Notes: a model not told the origin generated them from the letters alone. A stretch of 64,000 nucleotides of DNA from Dermatophagoides farinae (GCF_024713945.1 NC_134680.1:3806001-3870000); one strand, 5' to 3'. Positions 1 to 12,390 are shown, counted from the stretch's first letter. Program-made: numbers and translations.

Positions 1-1114
1 TACGTACTTGTATGGGGAATATTTGTCATAATGATCATGATGATGGCTGAGATTCTTTCTTTGTAATCAATCAATAGCAATCAGCTAGTGTGTAAGAAAA
101 CAGAGTTAGAAATTGTAAATTCGAACAAAGTAAAGCCTGCAATCACGATCCAAATGGATCATCGAGCATACTGGAGCAATGGTCACAGTCGAATGAACAT
201 GTCATTATGGATTATAATCATAACGCGGTTATGAAGTGAACACACAATCATGAGTATAGGGTCGACAAACCGGAAAATCTCTCGTTGTGTTTGTATTTTG
301 TATTGAGAGTGGCATTCATTCATTCAGCTACCAAATATATGTCATTATTGTGTATCCATTAGACCAGTGAATTTCCGGCTCAGATCTGGCTCACACATGT
401 AACTTGTATCGAGTCAAGGCAAATGTCTTTCATTACGAAACGTTTGGGAACATAGTTTGTTTGTGTGTGGATCTCACCTTGACTGAATGAATGAATGGAA
501 TGTGATTGTAGTCAACGGTCTTGTCCAGTGTTTTTTGCATTTGCATGTTTGATAAGCATCATGGTCACGAGTCTTTATTGACAGACCAGGGGCAATAAAT
601 CAACAATGAGGGAGACAATGCTATTAATTAGACATTATCGACAATGAAAATGCTCAGCAAGTAAACATTTACCAAATCACCATTGTTACGTCTCTCTCTC
701 TCTCACTCACTCTCACTATCTATCTATCTATCTATCTCTGCATTCACACAGACTGTCCATTCGATCATAGTCTCATTGGCGTTGATGAATTCATTTAACG
801 ATCAATCTGGCAATCATCGATCATTGGCCAACGGTATCATCACCAAATTCAACTGTGAATTGATTGATTGTGTCAAGTGCATTGTCAAAGTGTGGATAAC
901 GAATTTCCTGGTAAGTTTATTCAAATCTCGAATGCAAATGTCGCTTATGCATGGCCACATTGTATGAGAAGAGTGGCACAGCAATAAACAATAGTGAACA
1001 GTGGTAGACATCAGCTATCAGCTATTAGCAATAAGCTATCATCCACACACACACACACACACACACACAAACATATCGATTGATTGATCATCATCCTGTT
1101 TCGAAGAAGGGAAA
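1..1114. other. Non-coding stretch upstream of the ABC transporter
   Basis: I see no coding signal here. The only open frame of note, around 683-967, is largely produced by CT/TATC simple repeats and has no domain. A CA dinucleotide tract (1044-1069) lies shortly before the transporter start. This probably holds the 5' UTR and promoter of the ABCH gene, but I recognise no core promoter element. Confidence 0.5.
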
Positions 1115-3745
1115 ATGTTTTCGACCAAATATTACAATCGCTATTTGGACGATCACTTCGATCGACAGTACTACTCGGGACGGCTTAAACTGAAAAAGTT
1201 CGACACTGACGAATTTCAATCAATGATCAACGCCAATCAACCCAATTTGCTACCTATGGCACCTGAGCCAGGTCCACCGTGTATCGAGACACGAAATCTT
1301 TCGTTCCACTATAAGGCCAGCAATCCGGTTCTCAAAAACATCACAATCAACGTACCACAAGGCAGAATCTATGCTCTTCTTGGCTCGAGCGGATGTGGCA
1401 AGACCACATTATTGCGAATGATTCTCGGAATGCTCAAGCCGAAAACAGGCACAATTCGAGTGTTTGGAATGCAACCGGGAACTGCTGAGGTCAAAATACC
1501 GGGCCCTGGTGTCGGTTACATGCCACAAGACTTAGCACTGTTCCGTTTGTTCAACATAGAAGAAACGTTCGAATACTATGGCCGTCTTTACGGCATCCCG
1601 ATTGAGACGATCAAAGAGAGAATCAAGTACTACATCGAATTTCTCAATCTTCCGGTCAAGACTCGTCTCATCACACAGTTAAGTGGTGGTCAGCAGCGTC
1701 GGGTCTCGTTAGCAGTAACTCTTATGCATCAGCCACCATTACTCATTCTAGACGAACCGACAGTGGGCGTCGATTCTGTGCTTCGGCTCAAGATATGGAA
1801 CTACCTGGAAGAATTGTGTACCAAACTGGGTAAGTTACATTCATTCACAATGAATTGAAACACTCACTTGTAGTTATCGTTGAAACAGGCACCACTGTGA
1901 TAATTACCACGCATTACACGGAAGAAGCTCGTAATTCATACAGGGTAAGTGTCAGAATGCTATTTGACCACTTTATTCACTTTATTCTGTACAAAAGGTA
2001 GGCTTTGTGGACTCTGGTATTATTCTGGCCGAGGACAACCCACAACGACTGCTGTTCAAATACAATTGTCGTTCTTTAGAGGATGTCTTTCTTGAATTAT
2101 GCCTAGAACGTGCTCGTCAGCCAGAAATCAGCAACGAGAACAAACCACAAATCAGCCAACATTGTTCGATACCGGAAGTAACAGTGCAGATTATTGTTGA
2201 GGAAAGCAATGACAACCACCATGAATCAAGTGAGAATAGCAGCGACGGATCTATCGAACAAATCGAAATGAGCCAAATCCCCAGAGATATGAACAACAAC
2301 AATAATAATAGCCAAACAAGTCAGGAGTTTAAGGCCACAGATGACACTCTCATTTCGCCAATATTACCAACACCACCCATACATCCAAATGCTCCACAAG
2401 CAAACATGGATGGGGCCACCAACACTAAATTGCCATGGCTTGATTATAGTCGTCTGCACGCACTACTGGCCAAGAATTATCTGCTTTATCGACGAAATCC
2501 AGTTTCCATCATCCTGATGAATATCATTCCATTGGTGCAGGTCACTCTCTTCTGTGTAACGTTCGCTCGTAATCCGGAAAATATACCGGTTGCCGTGGTC
2601 AATCATGAAAACCGAACTCAATCCCTGTCAAACGTAAGTATTATATCAAATAATAATAATATAATTCATTTTATAATCATAGTAATCATACCTCTCGTTG
2701 CACACAGTTGTTTATCGATCAATTAGACCAACAATCGTTGTCGCTTCACTATTTCGACAACTTGGACGATGCCATAAAATCAGTTCACGATTTACAAACA
2801 CGAAATGTCATCACGTTTCCAAGCAATTTTTCTCGATTTTTCCGCAAAAGATTCTTGAAACCGGAACAGATTACTGACGAAATCATCGAACAGAGTCGAA
2901 TCAGTCTCTATCCCGATACAACCCATGCCGTATTCTATCTTTACACTTACCAAAAAGTGCTCGAAGGGTTCGAGAAGTTTTTGACAACCGTAGGCAAAAG
3001 CATGGGATTCAATCCAAACTTCTTTGGCTCGCCTGTTGTGCTTACAGAGACCATGTATGGCCAGAACAGCCTTCAATATTTGGAATTCGTGACTCCTGGA
3101 ATGATTATCGCCGTCGTACACGGTCTATCCATGCTGATCGGATCGTTTACAATCATCAGAGAACGGTTTGACGGCCACCTGGAGCGTGGTTTCGTTGCTG
3201 GAATTCGAACTACAGAGATCCTTCTCTCGCACATTATATTCTACTTGGTGCCACTGTTTACACAGGTGGTACTCGTCTTGTTTCTTACGTTTTACATATT
3301 CGACAGCCAATCACTGGGTTCCTTGTGGGAAGTGTTTCTCATGACCTTCGTAATGGCATCACAAGGCTTGATTTTCGGTATCACAATGTCGATCACATGC
3401 CAATCTCAAGTTGCATCATTGGTGAGTAATCACAATTATTGGCATTCATAATCAAATTCACCATATAATTACACACATATCTACACACAGTTGATGGTGT
3501 TCATCATGGAAATGCCAATGATATTTACGTCCGGTGTCCTGTGGCCATTGGAAAGCGTACCACCACTGGTGAAAACATTGGCCATGTTCAACCCGCTAAC
3601 ATTGCCTATCCGTTCTCTGCATTACATAATGTTACGTGGTTGGACTTTGATGCGTCCTGATGTTGCCGTCGGATTGATATCGGCAGTGTCCTACTTGTTT
3701 GTATCACTCATATCGGGCTTTGTCTGGTTCGAATTGTTTAAATAA
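1115..3745 (+). CDS. ABC transporter, ABCH-type half-transporter (NBD-TMD)
   Basis: Predicted 791-aa membrane ATPase. Exons read as 1115-1829, 1889-1944, 1998-2633, 2708-3421 and 3491-3745, all with GT..AG introns of about 53-74 bases and one continuous frame. The nucleotide-binding domain comes first: Walker A GSSGCGKTT (residues 90-98), Q-loop in YMPQ (about 138), signature LSGGQ (189-193), Walker B LLILDEP (209-215), and a switch histidine in TTHYTEEAR across exon 2. A low-complexity Q/N/S-rich linker follows, then an ABC-2-type membrane domain with several hydrophobic helices ending in WFELFK. The NBD-first order and the LSGGQQRRVS...DEPTVGVD block fit subfamily H, known from arthropods and linked in insects to cuticular lipid export. 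ABCG is the alternative. The substrate cannot be told. A possible AATAAA lies near 3810, and the next gene begins about 160 bases downstream on the same strand. Confidence 0.88.
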
Positions 3746-3903
3746 TGCACACCCTGAGAAAAAAAAGACATTAGGTTTATTTGCCAAAAATGAATTTTAT
3801 GTAATGAGAACAATAAAGTATGCTTACATTTATTAACCATGTGGGTCCCATATATCCATAAACAATGGCTATAAATAGCCAGCCATTATTCTGATTGTCA
3901 AAG

Positions 3904-5563
3904 ATGCACCTTTGTTCGGTTATAGCAGTCCTGCTGATTGCTTTTGCAATCGACGCCATCCATTCAAGCAATCTAAAAAGATTGTTCGACTTGAATCCAG
4001 ACATATTTCGCACCACGGTTCGTGTTTCCTTTGATCAATTTCGCATCTGATGAATGACCCTTTGCTCATTGTATTGTGTAGCCAGAATTGATCACATCAC
4101 GAGGTTTCGTCCCAGAGCAACATCTGGTCACTACTGATGACGGCTATGTTCTGGTAGTTTTTCGTATCATCAATCCATACGTCAAACAGGTTAAGCGTCC
4201 GATCATATTGTGGCATGGACTGGGCGTTTCATCCGATTCATGGCTCTTCTCCACTGAAGGTCGTATCAATGCTAGTGGAATCTATGTGGAAAACAGCTGG
4301 CTCATCAACGATTGTAATGAATCGGTAACCAACTCATTAGGATTTACTCTTGCATCATGTGGATGGGACGTATGTAAATAACTTCCAGTATAACTGTTAT
4401 TTGTATCTGTATGTTAACTGTATTTTTGACTGTTAAAAGGTATGGCTGCCCAACAGTCGAAGTGGCCATTATTCAGTGGGACACGTCAAACTTGATCCAA
4501 ACAGAGATCCATTGTACTGGAAGTTCAACCTAAACGAACTTGCACTGTATGACATTCCGGCAGTCGTAGAATTCGTGTTGCATACCACTGGTCACAGTAA
4601 ATACAACATTAATAACAATATAACTAATCTCAACCGACATACTCACCGTTGTATCTTTGCGTTTCCGGTTAGAAACCGTTGGATACGTAGCACACTCGCT
4701 TGGAACAGATCAAATGTTTGCATTGCAATCACTGATACCAGAATCGGGCAAACTGTTCGAGCCATTTATTGCGTTAGCACCGGTTGCTTATTTGGGCGGA
4801 ATTTGGAGTGTAGCCAGATTCGGTGTTCCTCTCGAACCATTGCTCAGGTTTGCTAATGCTTATGTATTCGTTCGATGCTGTAATTGAAGGTTTGATTGTT
4901 TCGGTTACCAGAGCATTTCCAGGTCCATTGGGCGTTCCAGCACCAATCATGCAGTTGATAGCAGTGGTCATTTGTGGAAACGAATACCTCAACGACATTT
5001 GTCTGGACACACTCAACCTGATCGACGGAGCTGATAATCCAAACTTTAACCGGGTAAGCACTGTTCATCATTGTGTCATCATAACATATAATATGTGCCA
5101 ATAATGACAGTCGACAGTGACCGTAGAAGTGGCTCATTCGGCAGTCACATCGTCAACTTGGCTATTAGCTCATCTAGCTCAAATGGTTACTTCGAACCGA
5201 TATCAGATGATGAACCATGGAAGAGTGGAGAATATACTTCGCTACGGTCAGAGTGAGCCTCCTGCATATCCGTTAGGAGATATAACTTCTCCCAACATAG
5301 CTTTATTTCGCGGACAAAATGACGCGTTGGCCGATGTTTACGATGTGCAACACCTGATCGACAGTCTTAAAGGTTAGTAGGTTAGTCTTGAATTGACGAG
5401 TCACTCATGACGAATGGAATGAATTACAGTGAAACTGTTGGACAACTACATCGTACCATATGAAAAGTGGGAACACCATGATTTTCAGGTGGCCATCACA
5501 CAAGGATTCTACGTCAACCGACGTGTACTGCAGTTGTTGGCCAAGTTCGATCATGCTTCCTAG
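3904..5563 (+). CDS. Secreted acid lipase (gastric/lysosomal lipase family)
   Basis: Predicted 423-aa alpha/beta-hydrolase. Exons: 3904-4017, 4082-4369, 4440-4596, 4673-4847, 4912-5053, 5111-5372, 5430-5563. The first exon is a signal peptide (MHLCSVIAVLLIAFAIDA). It is followed by a lid/start region typical of the family (PELITSRGF, TTDDGYVLVVFRI) and the oxyanion-region WHGLG. The nucleophile serine sits in the elbow AHSLGT, whose codons lie at the start of exon 4. The catalytic Asp is in GQNDALAD and the His in WEHHDF near the C-terminus, so the triad looks complete. The family hydrolyses triglycerides or cholesteryl esters at acidic pH; digestion or lysosomal lipid turnover is the likely role. 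One small departure from relatives is LPNSRSGHYS, where NSRGN is usual. AATAAA follows the stop at 5582. Confidence 0.88.
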
Positions 5564-6402
5564 CTTTATTCATCATTCTTCAATAAATAAACAAATTGAA
5601 CCAAATGCTTAATTATATTTATCAAATATGACAAATAATAATACTGTTAATGTTATATTCATTGATTACTTTGACTTGATATTTAATTCACCTATAGAAC
5701 AACTTTTATCATTTTGGGTTACATTAGCGTTGATTAACCTGATCGAATGATGAGGGTCGTTTGATGATGGCAGCTAATGTTAGCTCATTCATTCAGTAAT
5801 TGTGTTGTTCCGGTGCAACAAGAATGGCAGTCTATATAACCATCCATCATCAGTGTTCAACATGCGGGCGAGCTTTGCCCTGGTCGATTCATTATGCCCA
5901 TATACATGTCTATATACATTGAACAATCGCTTAGAAAATACATGTACATACTGTCTGATATAAAGAATCAGAAAGAGATATAGAAAATTTTCTCCAAATC
6001 ATCAGATCGGTTAGTGAATGAGTGGGCACCACTTTGCAAAATAGCACAAGCTATAGCACTATGAAACTCTGGGCATTGTGTTTGGCTTTGGCTTCTGCCA
6101 TTTACGTCCTTATGTTGGCTCTGTCGTCATCAAGAATCGAGCACGAATGCCAAAAACAACATTAACAACGCAATTGAACATCGATTCTGTAAACCAGAAA
6201 GGCAGACATATCGTTTCTGATCAAATCTGAATCCGAATCAATAAATTCTGGCCGCCATAATCCTTTGCATACAATGACAATATATTATTCTTATTAAGTC
6301 AATAAAAGCTCAATAGCTGAATTGTCAACACCACCCACTCACCAGCCGTCAAACCTTCAACATTCAACCATTATCTATAGTCATGTCGAGTTCGTCGACA
6401 AC
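5564..6402. other. Gap between lipase and IA-2 genes; two tiny ORFs
   Basis: No conserved gene is recognised. Two ATG-initiated plus-strand micro-ORFs are visible. The one at 5871-5972 encodes 33 residues with cysteines in a CxxxC...CxxC pattern. The one at 6061-6165 encodes 34 residues that look like a signal sequence (MKLWALCLALASAIYVLML) followed by a short polar tail. AATAAA-like sites follow at about 6239 and 6301. These could be chance, 5' UTR of the next gene, or a small secreted-peptide transcript. Confidence 0.3.
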
Positions 6403-9400
6403 ATGCTAAGGAAATTCGTGCAAATACCATTTCTGCTGGTCATCGTTACGACCACAATATGCTATCAAACTGAACGATCACCATCTTTGACCATCAAGCA
6501 GCAGCAGCCATTTTCTCCGCAGTCATATCGTGACCAGGCCATCGGATGCCTCTATAGCGATTCCATATGTTCGCCAGAAGAGACCTGTTTTGATGGTGAG
6601 TAATTCTGATACAACATTCAAGTATAATCGTCTATTTTATCCAACGTATGTAGATCATGCATTCGGTCGTTGTGAACAATATGACCCCATCTCTGGCACA
6701 GTCAACAGTGATTACACCTACCGACTGGATAGAAAAACGTTCCAGCTACTCGAACAGGAAGTGACAAGACTTTCGTCACAAGGCTTTGATTGGCCTAATC
6801 CGTACACCCAATGTATACTCAAAACCATCCTCAATGATCGACCTCGTGTCGTCTACAATCCAGAAGCTTGCGATAACTACTTGCCTCTGGCTTCAACAAC
6901 CAATGAACCAACAACTAGCGATGACTGGTTCCTAGAATTTCCTGTACTACTGACAACAACCAAGATAAGCCCACAATTCAAATCTGAACAACAACAACAA
7001 CAACCTGGATCAAATAACAATCTGAACAAGGAGAACTTGCCACTGGTCATTGGACAATCACAACAATCGATCAGTTCAACTCATCAGCCAATTAGTGATA
7101 CTAATTCCATCAATGATCGAGATTCAGATGACCATCAGCAATTGATGCAGCTGTCTCGGTTGCTTGCAGCAAACAGCAAACACAAGCGACAGCCCCAACT
7201 TCAAGACTACGACGATCAAGACGACAATATCAATCAACAATTTGTCGCCTTTCTCAAACGAATCATACAACAAGACAACCTTCAATTGGCTAAGGTAAGT
7301 TCACGATTTACTTACGAAACAATTAACCACCAATAACTTTTTAACAGTCACATGAAACCAACAACGACGATTTAGATGATGAAGACATACTGGCTAAATT
7401 ACTGCGATTGAATGATCACATCTCTTACCGTGATGGCCAAGCAAATGTGGAGGAGGATGAACCACACGGCCATTATTCATGGTCATCATTTAGGACTAGG
7501 TCTGTACAACGGACACCGGAAATTCGTGTTTCTCGTGATACTAGCAATGATGACCATGATGATAATGATGAAAATATCGATTTGGCCGCTCTGTTTGGTA
7601 CATTGCCACTAAATGAAGATGTGGTTGTCGTTAATCTCGACGACGATAGCGATGACAATGACCGGGATGATGACCAGAATGAACAAAAACATTTGCTAAT
7701 AAATGAAGACGACGATGATGATCAGGACGATGGTGACCTGAGTGAGGAGGACAAAGAAGTACTGCTGGGCGACATTAACTACAGTAACAACTATTTAATG
7801 CCAAATTTCAACCGTAATCACCGTCATGATATCAAGAAACCAGGGCCAATCTACGTAGAACAATACTGGTTCCAAAGCGATGACCAACAGCCCAAGTCGA
7901 CAACACGCCAATCAACCAATCTAAGTATGTCATCACTCAATGCTAGTTTCGTTATCAATTTCAACATTGTTCCGTTCTCACCACCCACACAAAGCCAAAA
8001 AAAACTTTAGCGTACAAGCAAATCAACCTGTGGCAGAAGGACCGGTCAAATTGGATTCCGAATCACATGACATGTTAATCATTCGATCGGCTGAACAAGG
8101 TGAACATACCAATCTAGAAGCAATAGATTCCACTCACACCTATGTCATCACTGACAAAATGTAAGTCAGTTACAGACATCAGTAAAAAAATCTAATGTCT
8201 ATTTATTGATGATTATAGTCTTGGCGAAGAGGATTCCGATCGTTTCCTGCAAACCATTGAACAGGTGTTCAATTTACCTAGAGGGACATTCTCGAATCTA
8301 AGGTCAGTTGGGAATGTTATTCTCAATTGCATTGCTGTCATTTTGATTTAATGATCATATCTGTTGTTGTAGGAAAGAGAATTTTCAAATAACTTTCAAA
8401 GTGAATCCCAACTATCTTGAATTGAATGCTTCACAAGTAGCATCTCGAATAGGTTTGTATTACACACACACATGACGCTCACTCAATAAAAAAAAATTTC
8501 TTATCGACAGAGGACATGGCTCAACTCATACAGGATATTACTGGCTATTTGGTCAAGGAGGCGGGTATCGGTGACAAAAACAAATTGCCGGTATTATCGG
8601 ACAAAGCAATCGCCCAGAACAACGAACAAATCAAGTTGATCACCATTCTGGTTTGCTCGCTGGTCGTATCGATAGTGTTGATTGCCTATGTGTTGATCGC
8701 CTACGTGTTTCGTGAACGAATCAAAGGACTAATGAAATTCTCAGGGGATTGGATCAATTTCGATTACCAGGATCTTTGTCGTCAACGATTTGGACAGAAC
8801 AAGAGCTCAAAAACGGATGTTGAACAGGGTAAACAGTCCACAGACACGAAACCTATCAGTCAGCAGCAGCAGCAAGGAAGAGATGGCCAAAACAGCCCGG
8901 CCAGTCGATCATCGACGTCGTCATGGATAGAAGAGCCCGTCTCATCCAACATGGACATCACTACCGGACATATCATCTTGGTAAGTAAATCAAACTAAAT
9001 TAATGATTGTCTTCACTAATTTCTACCAAACTAATTGAGCAGTCATACATGGAAGATCACTTGAAGAACAAATCTCGGTTACAACATGAATGGGAAGCTC
9101 TTTGTGCATACGAAGTTGACCCCTGTGCAACAAATGCAGCTCTACAAAAAAAGAATGCAAATAAGAATCGATATCCGACCATTTTGCCGTACGACCACTC
9201 ACGTGTAATTCTCGACGACTCGGCCAACACAACCAATTCTGATTACATCAACGCCAATACGATTGTCAGTATCATAGTTTTATTTACTGAATCATATCAA
9301 TCAATTAGATATTTATATTACATACAGACTGACCACGATCCTCGAAATCCAGCCTATATCGCTACACAAGGCCCATTGTCCAACACCAAAGCCGATTTCT

Positions 9401-10019
9401 GGCAGGTAAGAATATTATGTGTATAAATGTGAGAGTGAATAACCTACCATCATTCTCTCAGATGATTTGGGAACAAGGAAGTGTGTTGATCGTTATGTTG
9501 ACTCGTCTTCGCGAGAATGGTCTCAACATGTGTGAACGGTACTGGCCAGAAGAAGGTTCTGAACTGTTCGACAATTATGAAGTTCATTTAGTGTCTGAAC
9601 ACATCTGGTGTGATGATTACCTGGTACGTAGTTTCTATTTGAAGAATCTCAAGACAGGTGAAACGCGTACGGTCACCCAATTCCATTATCTGTCGTGGCC
9701 AGAGAATGGGGTGCCGAGCAATATAAAATCGCTGCTCGAATTTCGCCGTAAAGTAAACAAGTCATACAAAGGTCGTAGCTGTCCAATCGTCGTCCACTGT
9801 TCGGATGGGGTGGGTCGAACTGGCACCTATATTCTAATCGACATGGTTCTCAATAGATTGGTCAAAGGTGCCAAAGAGATTGACATCGCGGCTTCCTTGG
9901 AACATGTACGCGATCAACGAATGGCAATGGTCAAAAGCAATTTTCAGTTTGAATTTGTTTTGTTGGCCGTTGCCGATGAAGTACAAGCCATACTCAAGGC
10001 ACTATCCAACAACAACTGA
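6403..10019 (+). CDS. Receptor-type tyrosine phosphatase-like protein N (IA-2/phogrin family)
   Basis: Predicted 1022-aa type I membrane protein of dense-core secretory vesicles. Exons: 6403-6595, 6654-7294, 7348-7924, 7995-8160, 8219-8302, 8373-8452, 8511-8980, 9043-9264, 9328-9405, 9462-10019. Exon lengths sum to a multiple of three; the 7924/7995 join is the least certain. I chose the ATG at 6403 because it begins a signal peptide ([20 protein letters not shown]). Then come a cysteine-containing RESP18-like domain (GCLYSDSIC...FGRC), a long acidic Q/N/D-rich luminal part, the mature ectodomain ([21 protein letters not shown]), one TM helix ([20 protein letters not shown]) and a single PTP domain. 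The signature loop reads [10 protein letters not shown] with Asp where active enzymes have Ala, and WPD reads WPE. Both match the known catalytically inactive state of this family. The C-terminal block [18 protein letters not shown] is diagnostic. Likely role: dense-core vesicle cargo and secretion control. Confidence 0.93.
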
Positions 10020-10562
10020 TCTAGACACACAAACAACAAACAATTATCCATCATGGTTGATAGACAAATTTCTATTTTTCTCACTCGATTACCAACATTA
10101 ATTACAATCAATTATCAGTTATTGATTGAATCACACACACACCGACACACAATCCCCATCAACAAACCCATTATGTTATCATTTTATGATAAAAATAAAT
10201 CAATTATCAATAAAAAAGACATGAAAATCCATTATTTCTCAACTTACCGTTTATCAATATTGATGAGAGAACTTGATAAATAGTTTGTCAAATTTGACCA
10301 AAGATTTTTCGTACATCTGATTCAAAGAATTCAAAAGTTTGCAGATTTTTTTCAAAATGATTTTCATCATCATTAATACCTAATTTCACATCTTATACGC
10401 ACAAAAAAATCATTAAGAAACAATTACAAACAATCTATAGAAAAAGAAAGAGCAAACTTTTTTTATTTATATACCTTAATATCATCAAAATAAAATGTGT
10501 GTACATTAAAAATTAAAATGTGCAAATAAAATATTTTTAAGGGTTGTCACTATTTTAATTAT

Positions 10563-10575
10563 CGCCATCTAGTGG
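10563..10575 (-). promoter_or_regulatory. Candidate CTCF-type insulator/promoter motif
   Basis: The plus strand reads CGCCATCTAGTGG, whose reverse complement CCACTAGATGGCG agrees with the known CTCF core (CCA..AG.TGGCG form in insects). It lies between the IA-2 stop and the insertion, where the Bud32 promoter would be expected. Functional status is inference. Confidence 0.45.
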
Positions 10576-10603
10576 TGATCACATGAGGAATTGCTAAATT
10601 GAA

Positions 10604-10609
10604 CACGTG
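10604..10609. promoter_or_regulatory. Palindromic E-box CACGTG
   Basis: A single CACGTG lies 11 bases before the TA at which the insertion begins. In arthropod promoters such boxes bind bHLH factors of the USF/Myc type. As a 6-mer it may be chance, but it lies 29 bases from a CTCF-like motif. Confidence 0.3.
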
Positions 10610-10638
10610 ATATTTTGGGTACACAGAAAAGAAAGTAG

Positions 10639-10785
10639 GGTTAGTACTAACCAAAAAAGGTTAGCATTATAACCCAAATTGGTGAGTACTAACCTTAAAA
10701 GGCTAGCGTTGCAGGACGAATAACCCAAAAAGGTTAGTGCTAACCTTTGTGGGTTAGCAATCACCCGAATTGGTTAGCGCTATCC
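10639..10785. repeat. Left subterminal palindrome array of the insertion
   Basis: Tandem palindromic units, each close to GGTTAG(T/C)(A/G)CTAACC, occur at 10639-10652 (perfect), 10681-10694, 10732-10745 and 10772-10785. They are joined by short A/T linkers and AACCC half-sites. The right end repeats the same design, so these are probably binding sites for the element's transposition protein. Confidence 0.7.
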
Positions 10786-11013
10786 ATTATTTTAAAAATT
10801 AATTTTTTTTGTATTATAAGATAAATTATTATTATTAATAATCAATAAATTAATATTTGTAGTGAAAAATAAATCAGAAAAATAATTTTCGAGCAAAACA
10901 ACAGAGTAATCGATACATAATGAAATCAATTTATAACTAAATTATCCAGATTTATTATTATTTAATGAATATTATATCAAATACCGAAATGTAATTATCA
11001 AAATTTTAAAAAA

Positions 11014-11330
11014 GATGGTCATCATAAATCACTTTGGAGTGCGAAACAACGATGATGATAGCGATAATGATCAAGATGGTCATCCAATTCAACAATCAAT
11101 GGCTACAAAAATGGCCATCATGAATCGTAATAATCCTGCTACAATGATTGATTCATCATCATCAATCGAATGATACACCAAATATGATGATAATGTCGCC
11201 ACAATTACAGCATCATAATTTTCAACGCCATCAACAACAACAACGGAATAATGTACATGTGCCACCAAGTTTTTTAATCTGTAATCATTCATCCATGAAT
11301 GCAAATATCCCACCACCATCATATCATTGA
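11014..11330 (+). pseudogene. Q/N/H-rich coding-like fragment with a frameshift
   Basis: From the ATG at 11014 a frame runs about 52 codons (through NNDDDSDNDQDG and QQSMATKMAIMN) to a stop near 11172. The same compositional style then continues in another frame to 11330 (PQLQHHNFQRHQQQQ). This looks like one low-complexity coding stretch broken by a frameshift, possibly a captured piece of a host gene. Such composition also arises from CAT/CAA-rich simple sequence, so confidence is low. Confidence 0.25.
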
Positions 11331-11859
11331 GATAATCAAACTATTGAAGTTAACATGTCAGCAAAATCTGAATTGAACTCGAATTAAATAATCAAATATA
11401 TGCAGATTGACAATAGTAGTAACGTTATTGTTTTTGAATTCAACTTTGATTCAATTTTGTTGGTCATTATTTCGGTCTCATAAAAACCAAACATTTTTCA
11501 AAATTGATATATGTCAGGGTTTTGTTTTGTTTCTATGAAAATCATAACAATACCAAAAATGGAAATTGAAATGATCGATTAAACATCCGATCATCAGAGG
11601 ATGTGGTGAACTCCAGTAAACATCGAAATGGAGAATTTCAATAAATGTAACAACATCCTATCATACAACAAATGATATATTACCAGAATGATAATGTGGC
11701 ATTTGTACATCCAATTGTTAAATCAAAACAAATTATGAATCTAAAATTATTATAAAAGCGAATTTTAAATAATAATAAGGCACGATATTTTTTATATTTG
11801 AAAATTATGTGTTATTCTCGTCTATTTTAATAATCCAGCAAGATTATCAAGTATTTGAT

Positions 11860-12390
11860 ATATATTTGTTTTTACTGGGTGCCATTTCATTCTTGTATTA
11901 TTGGCAATGAATTGGCTGACCAATATGTAAAAGATTTTTCTTATATTTCTCACAATCTTCGTCCAATTTCTTTGGCTTAATATCTATTGAAAAATATAGA
12001 ATAAGATGGATAATGAGTGAAGATGGCAAAGTTACTAAAAAAATTCTTCCATCTGTATATGATCGTAAAATAATTCTTATTGATCTACATTTTGTGTTCA
12101 CTCAGTTTTTATCGGGACATGGAAAATTCAATGTTTACCTGCATAAAATTGGCTATCGTTATAAGTCGTCTTGTTTTTGTGGTAATTTGTGTTCAAAGTT
12201 CTATTCATTTGATTTGTTTATTTGTTGCTGAACGAACTTTAATTGAAAATCAATGTGGTGTAAATCTACATGAAGAGAATTTATGTATTTGGCTATAATT
12301 CTTTAAATATGATTTTAAAAATTTATAATTTATTTTCTTCCACCATCTTTGAGGTATAGGGGTTTTTATTGAATAAATAAATAAATAGCT
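11860..12390 (+). mobile_element. Decayed LINE (non-LTR retrotransposon) ORF2 3' remnant: RNase H plus C-terminal region
   Basis: Three successive frames carry pieces of one ORF2 C-terminus. From 11876, WVPFHSCIIGNELADQY matches the RNase H consensus WVPGHSGIxGNExAD with two glycines lost, then hits a stop. From about 11970, RWIMSEDGKVTKKILPSV leads into FTQFLSGHGKFNVYLHKIG and CFCG, the typical LTGHG...YLhkiG...C.CG tail of jockey/I/R1-type elements. A third frame continues with HLICLFVAERTLIENQCG to a stop near 12298. An (AATA)n run at about 12370-12390 resembles the simple-repeat 3' end of I-like elements. It is 5'-truncated, frameshifted and inactive, and nested inside the TIR element. 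Confidence 0.72.

Larger units (their letters stand above)
10020..10621. other. IA-2 3' flank and probable original 5' flank of the Bud32 gene
   Basis: AT-rich non-coding DNA. The first part holds AATAAA-like sites (about 10190-10210) for the IA-2 transcript. The last 60 bases before the insertion carry a CTCF-like motif and a CACGTG box, listed separately. Confidence 0.5.

Noticed and set aside
683-1011. Overlapping frames on both strands upstream of the ABC transporter
   Set aside because: Built on CT/TATC repeats, with no domain and no splice partner.
7408-7612. Alternative frames across the acidic IA-2 exon
   Set aside because: Shadow frames of the GAT/GAC-rich coding sequence.
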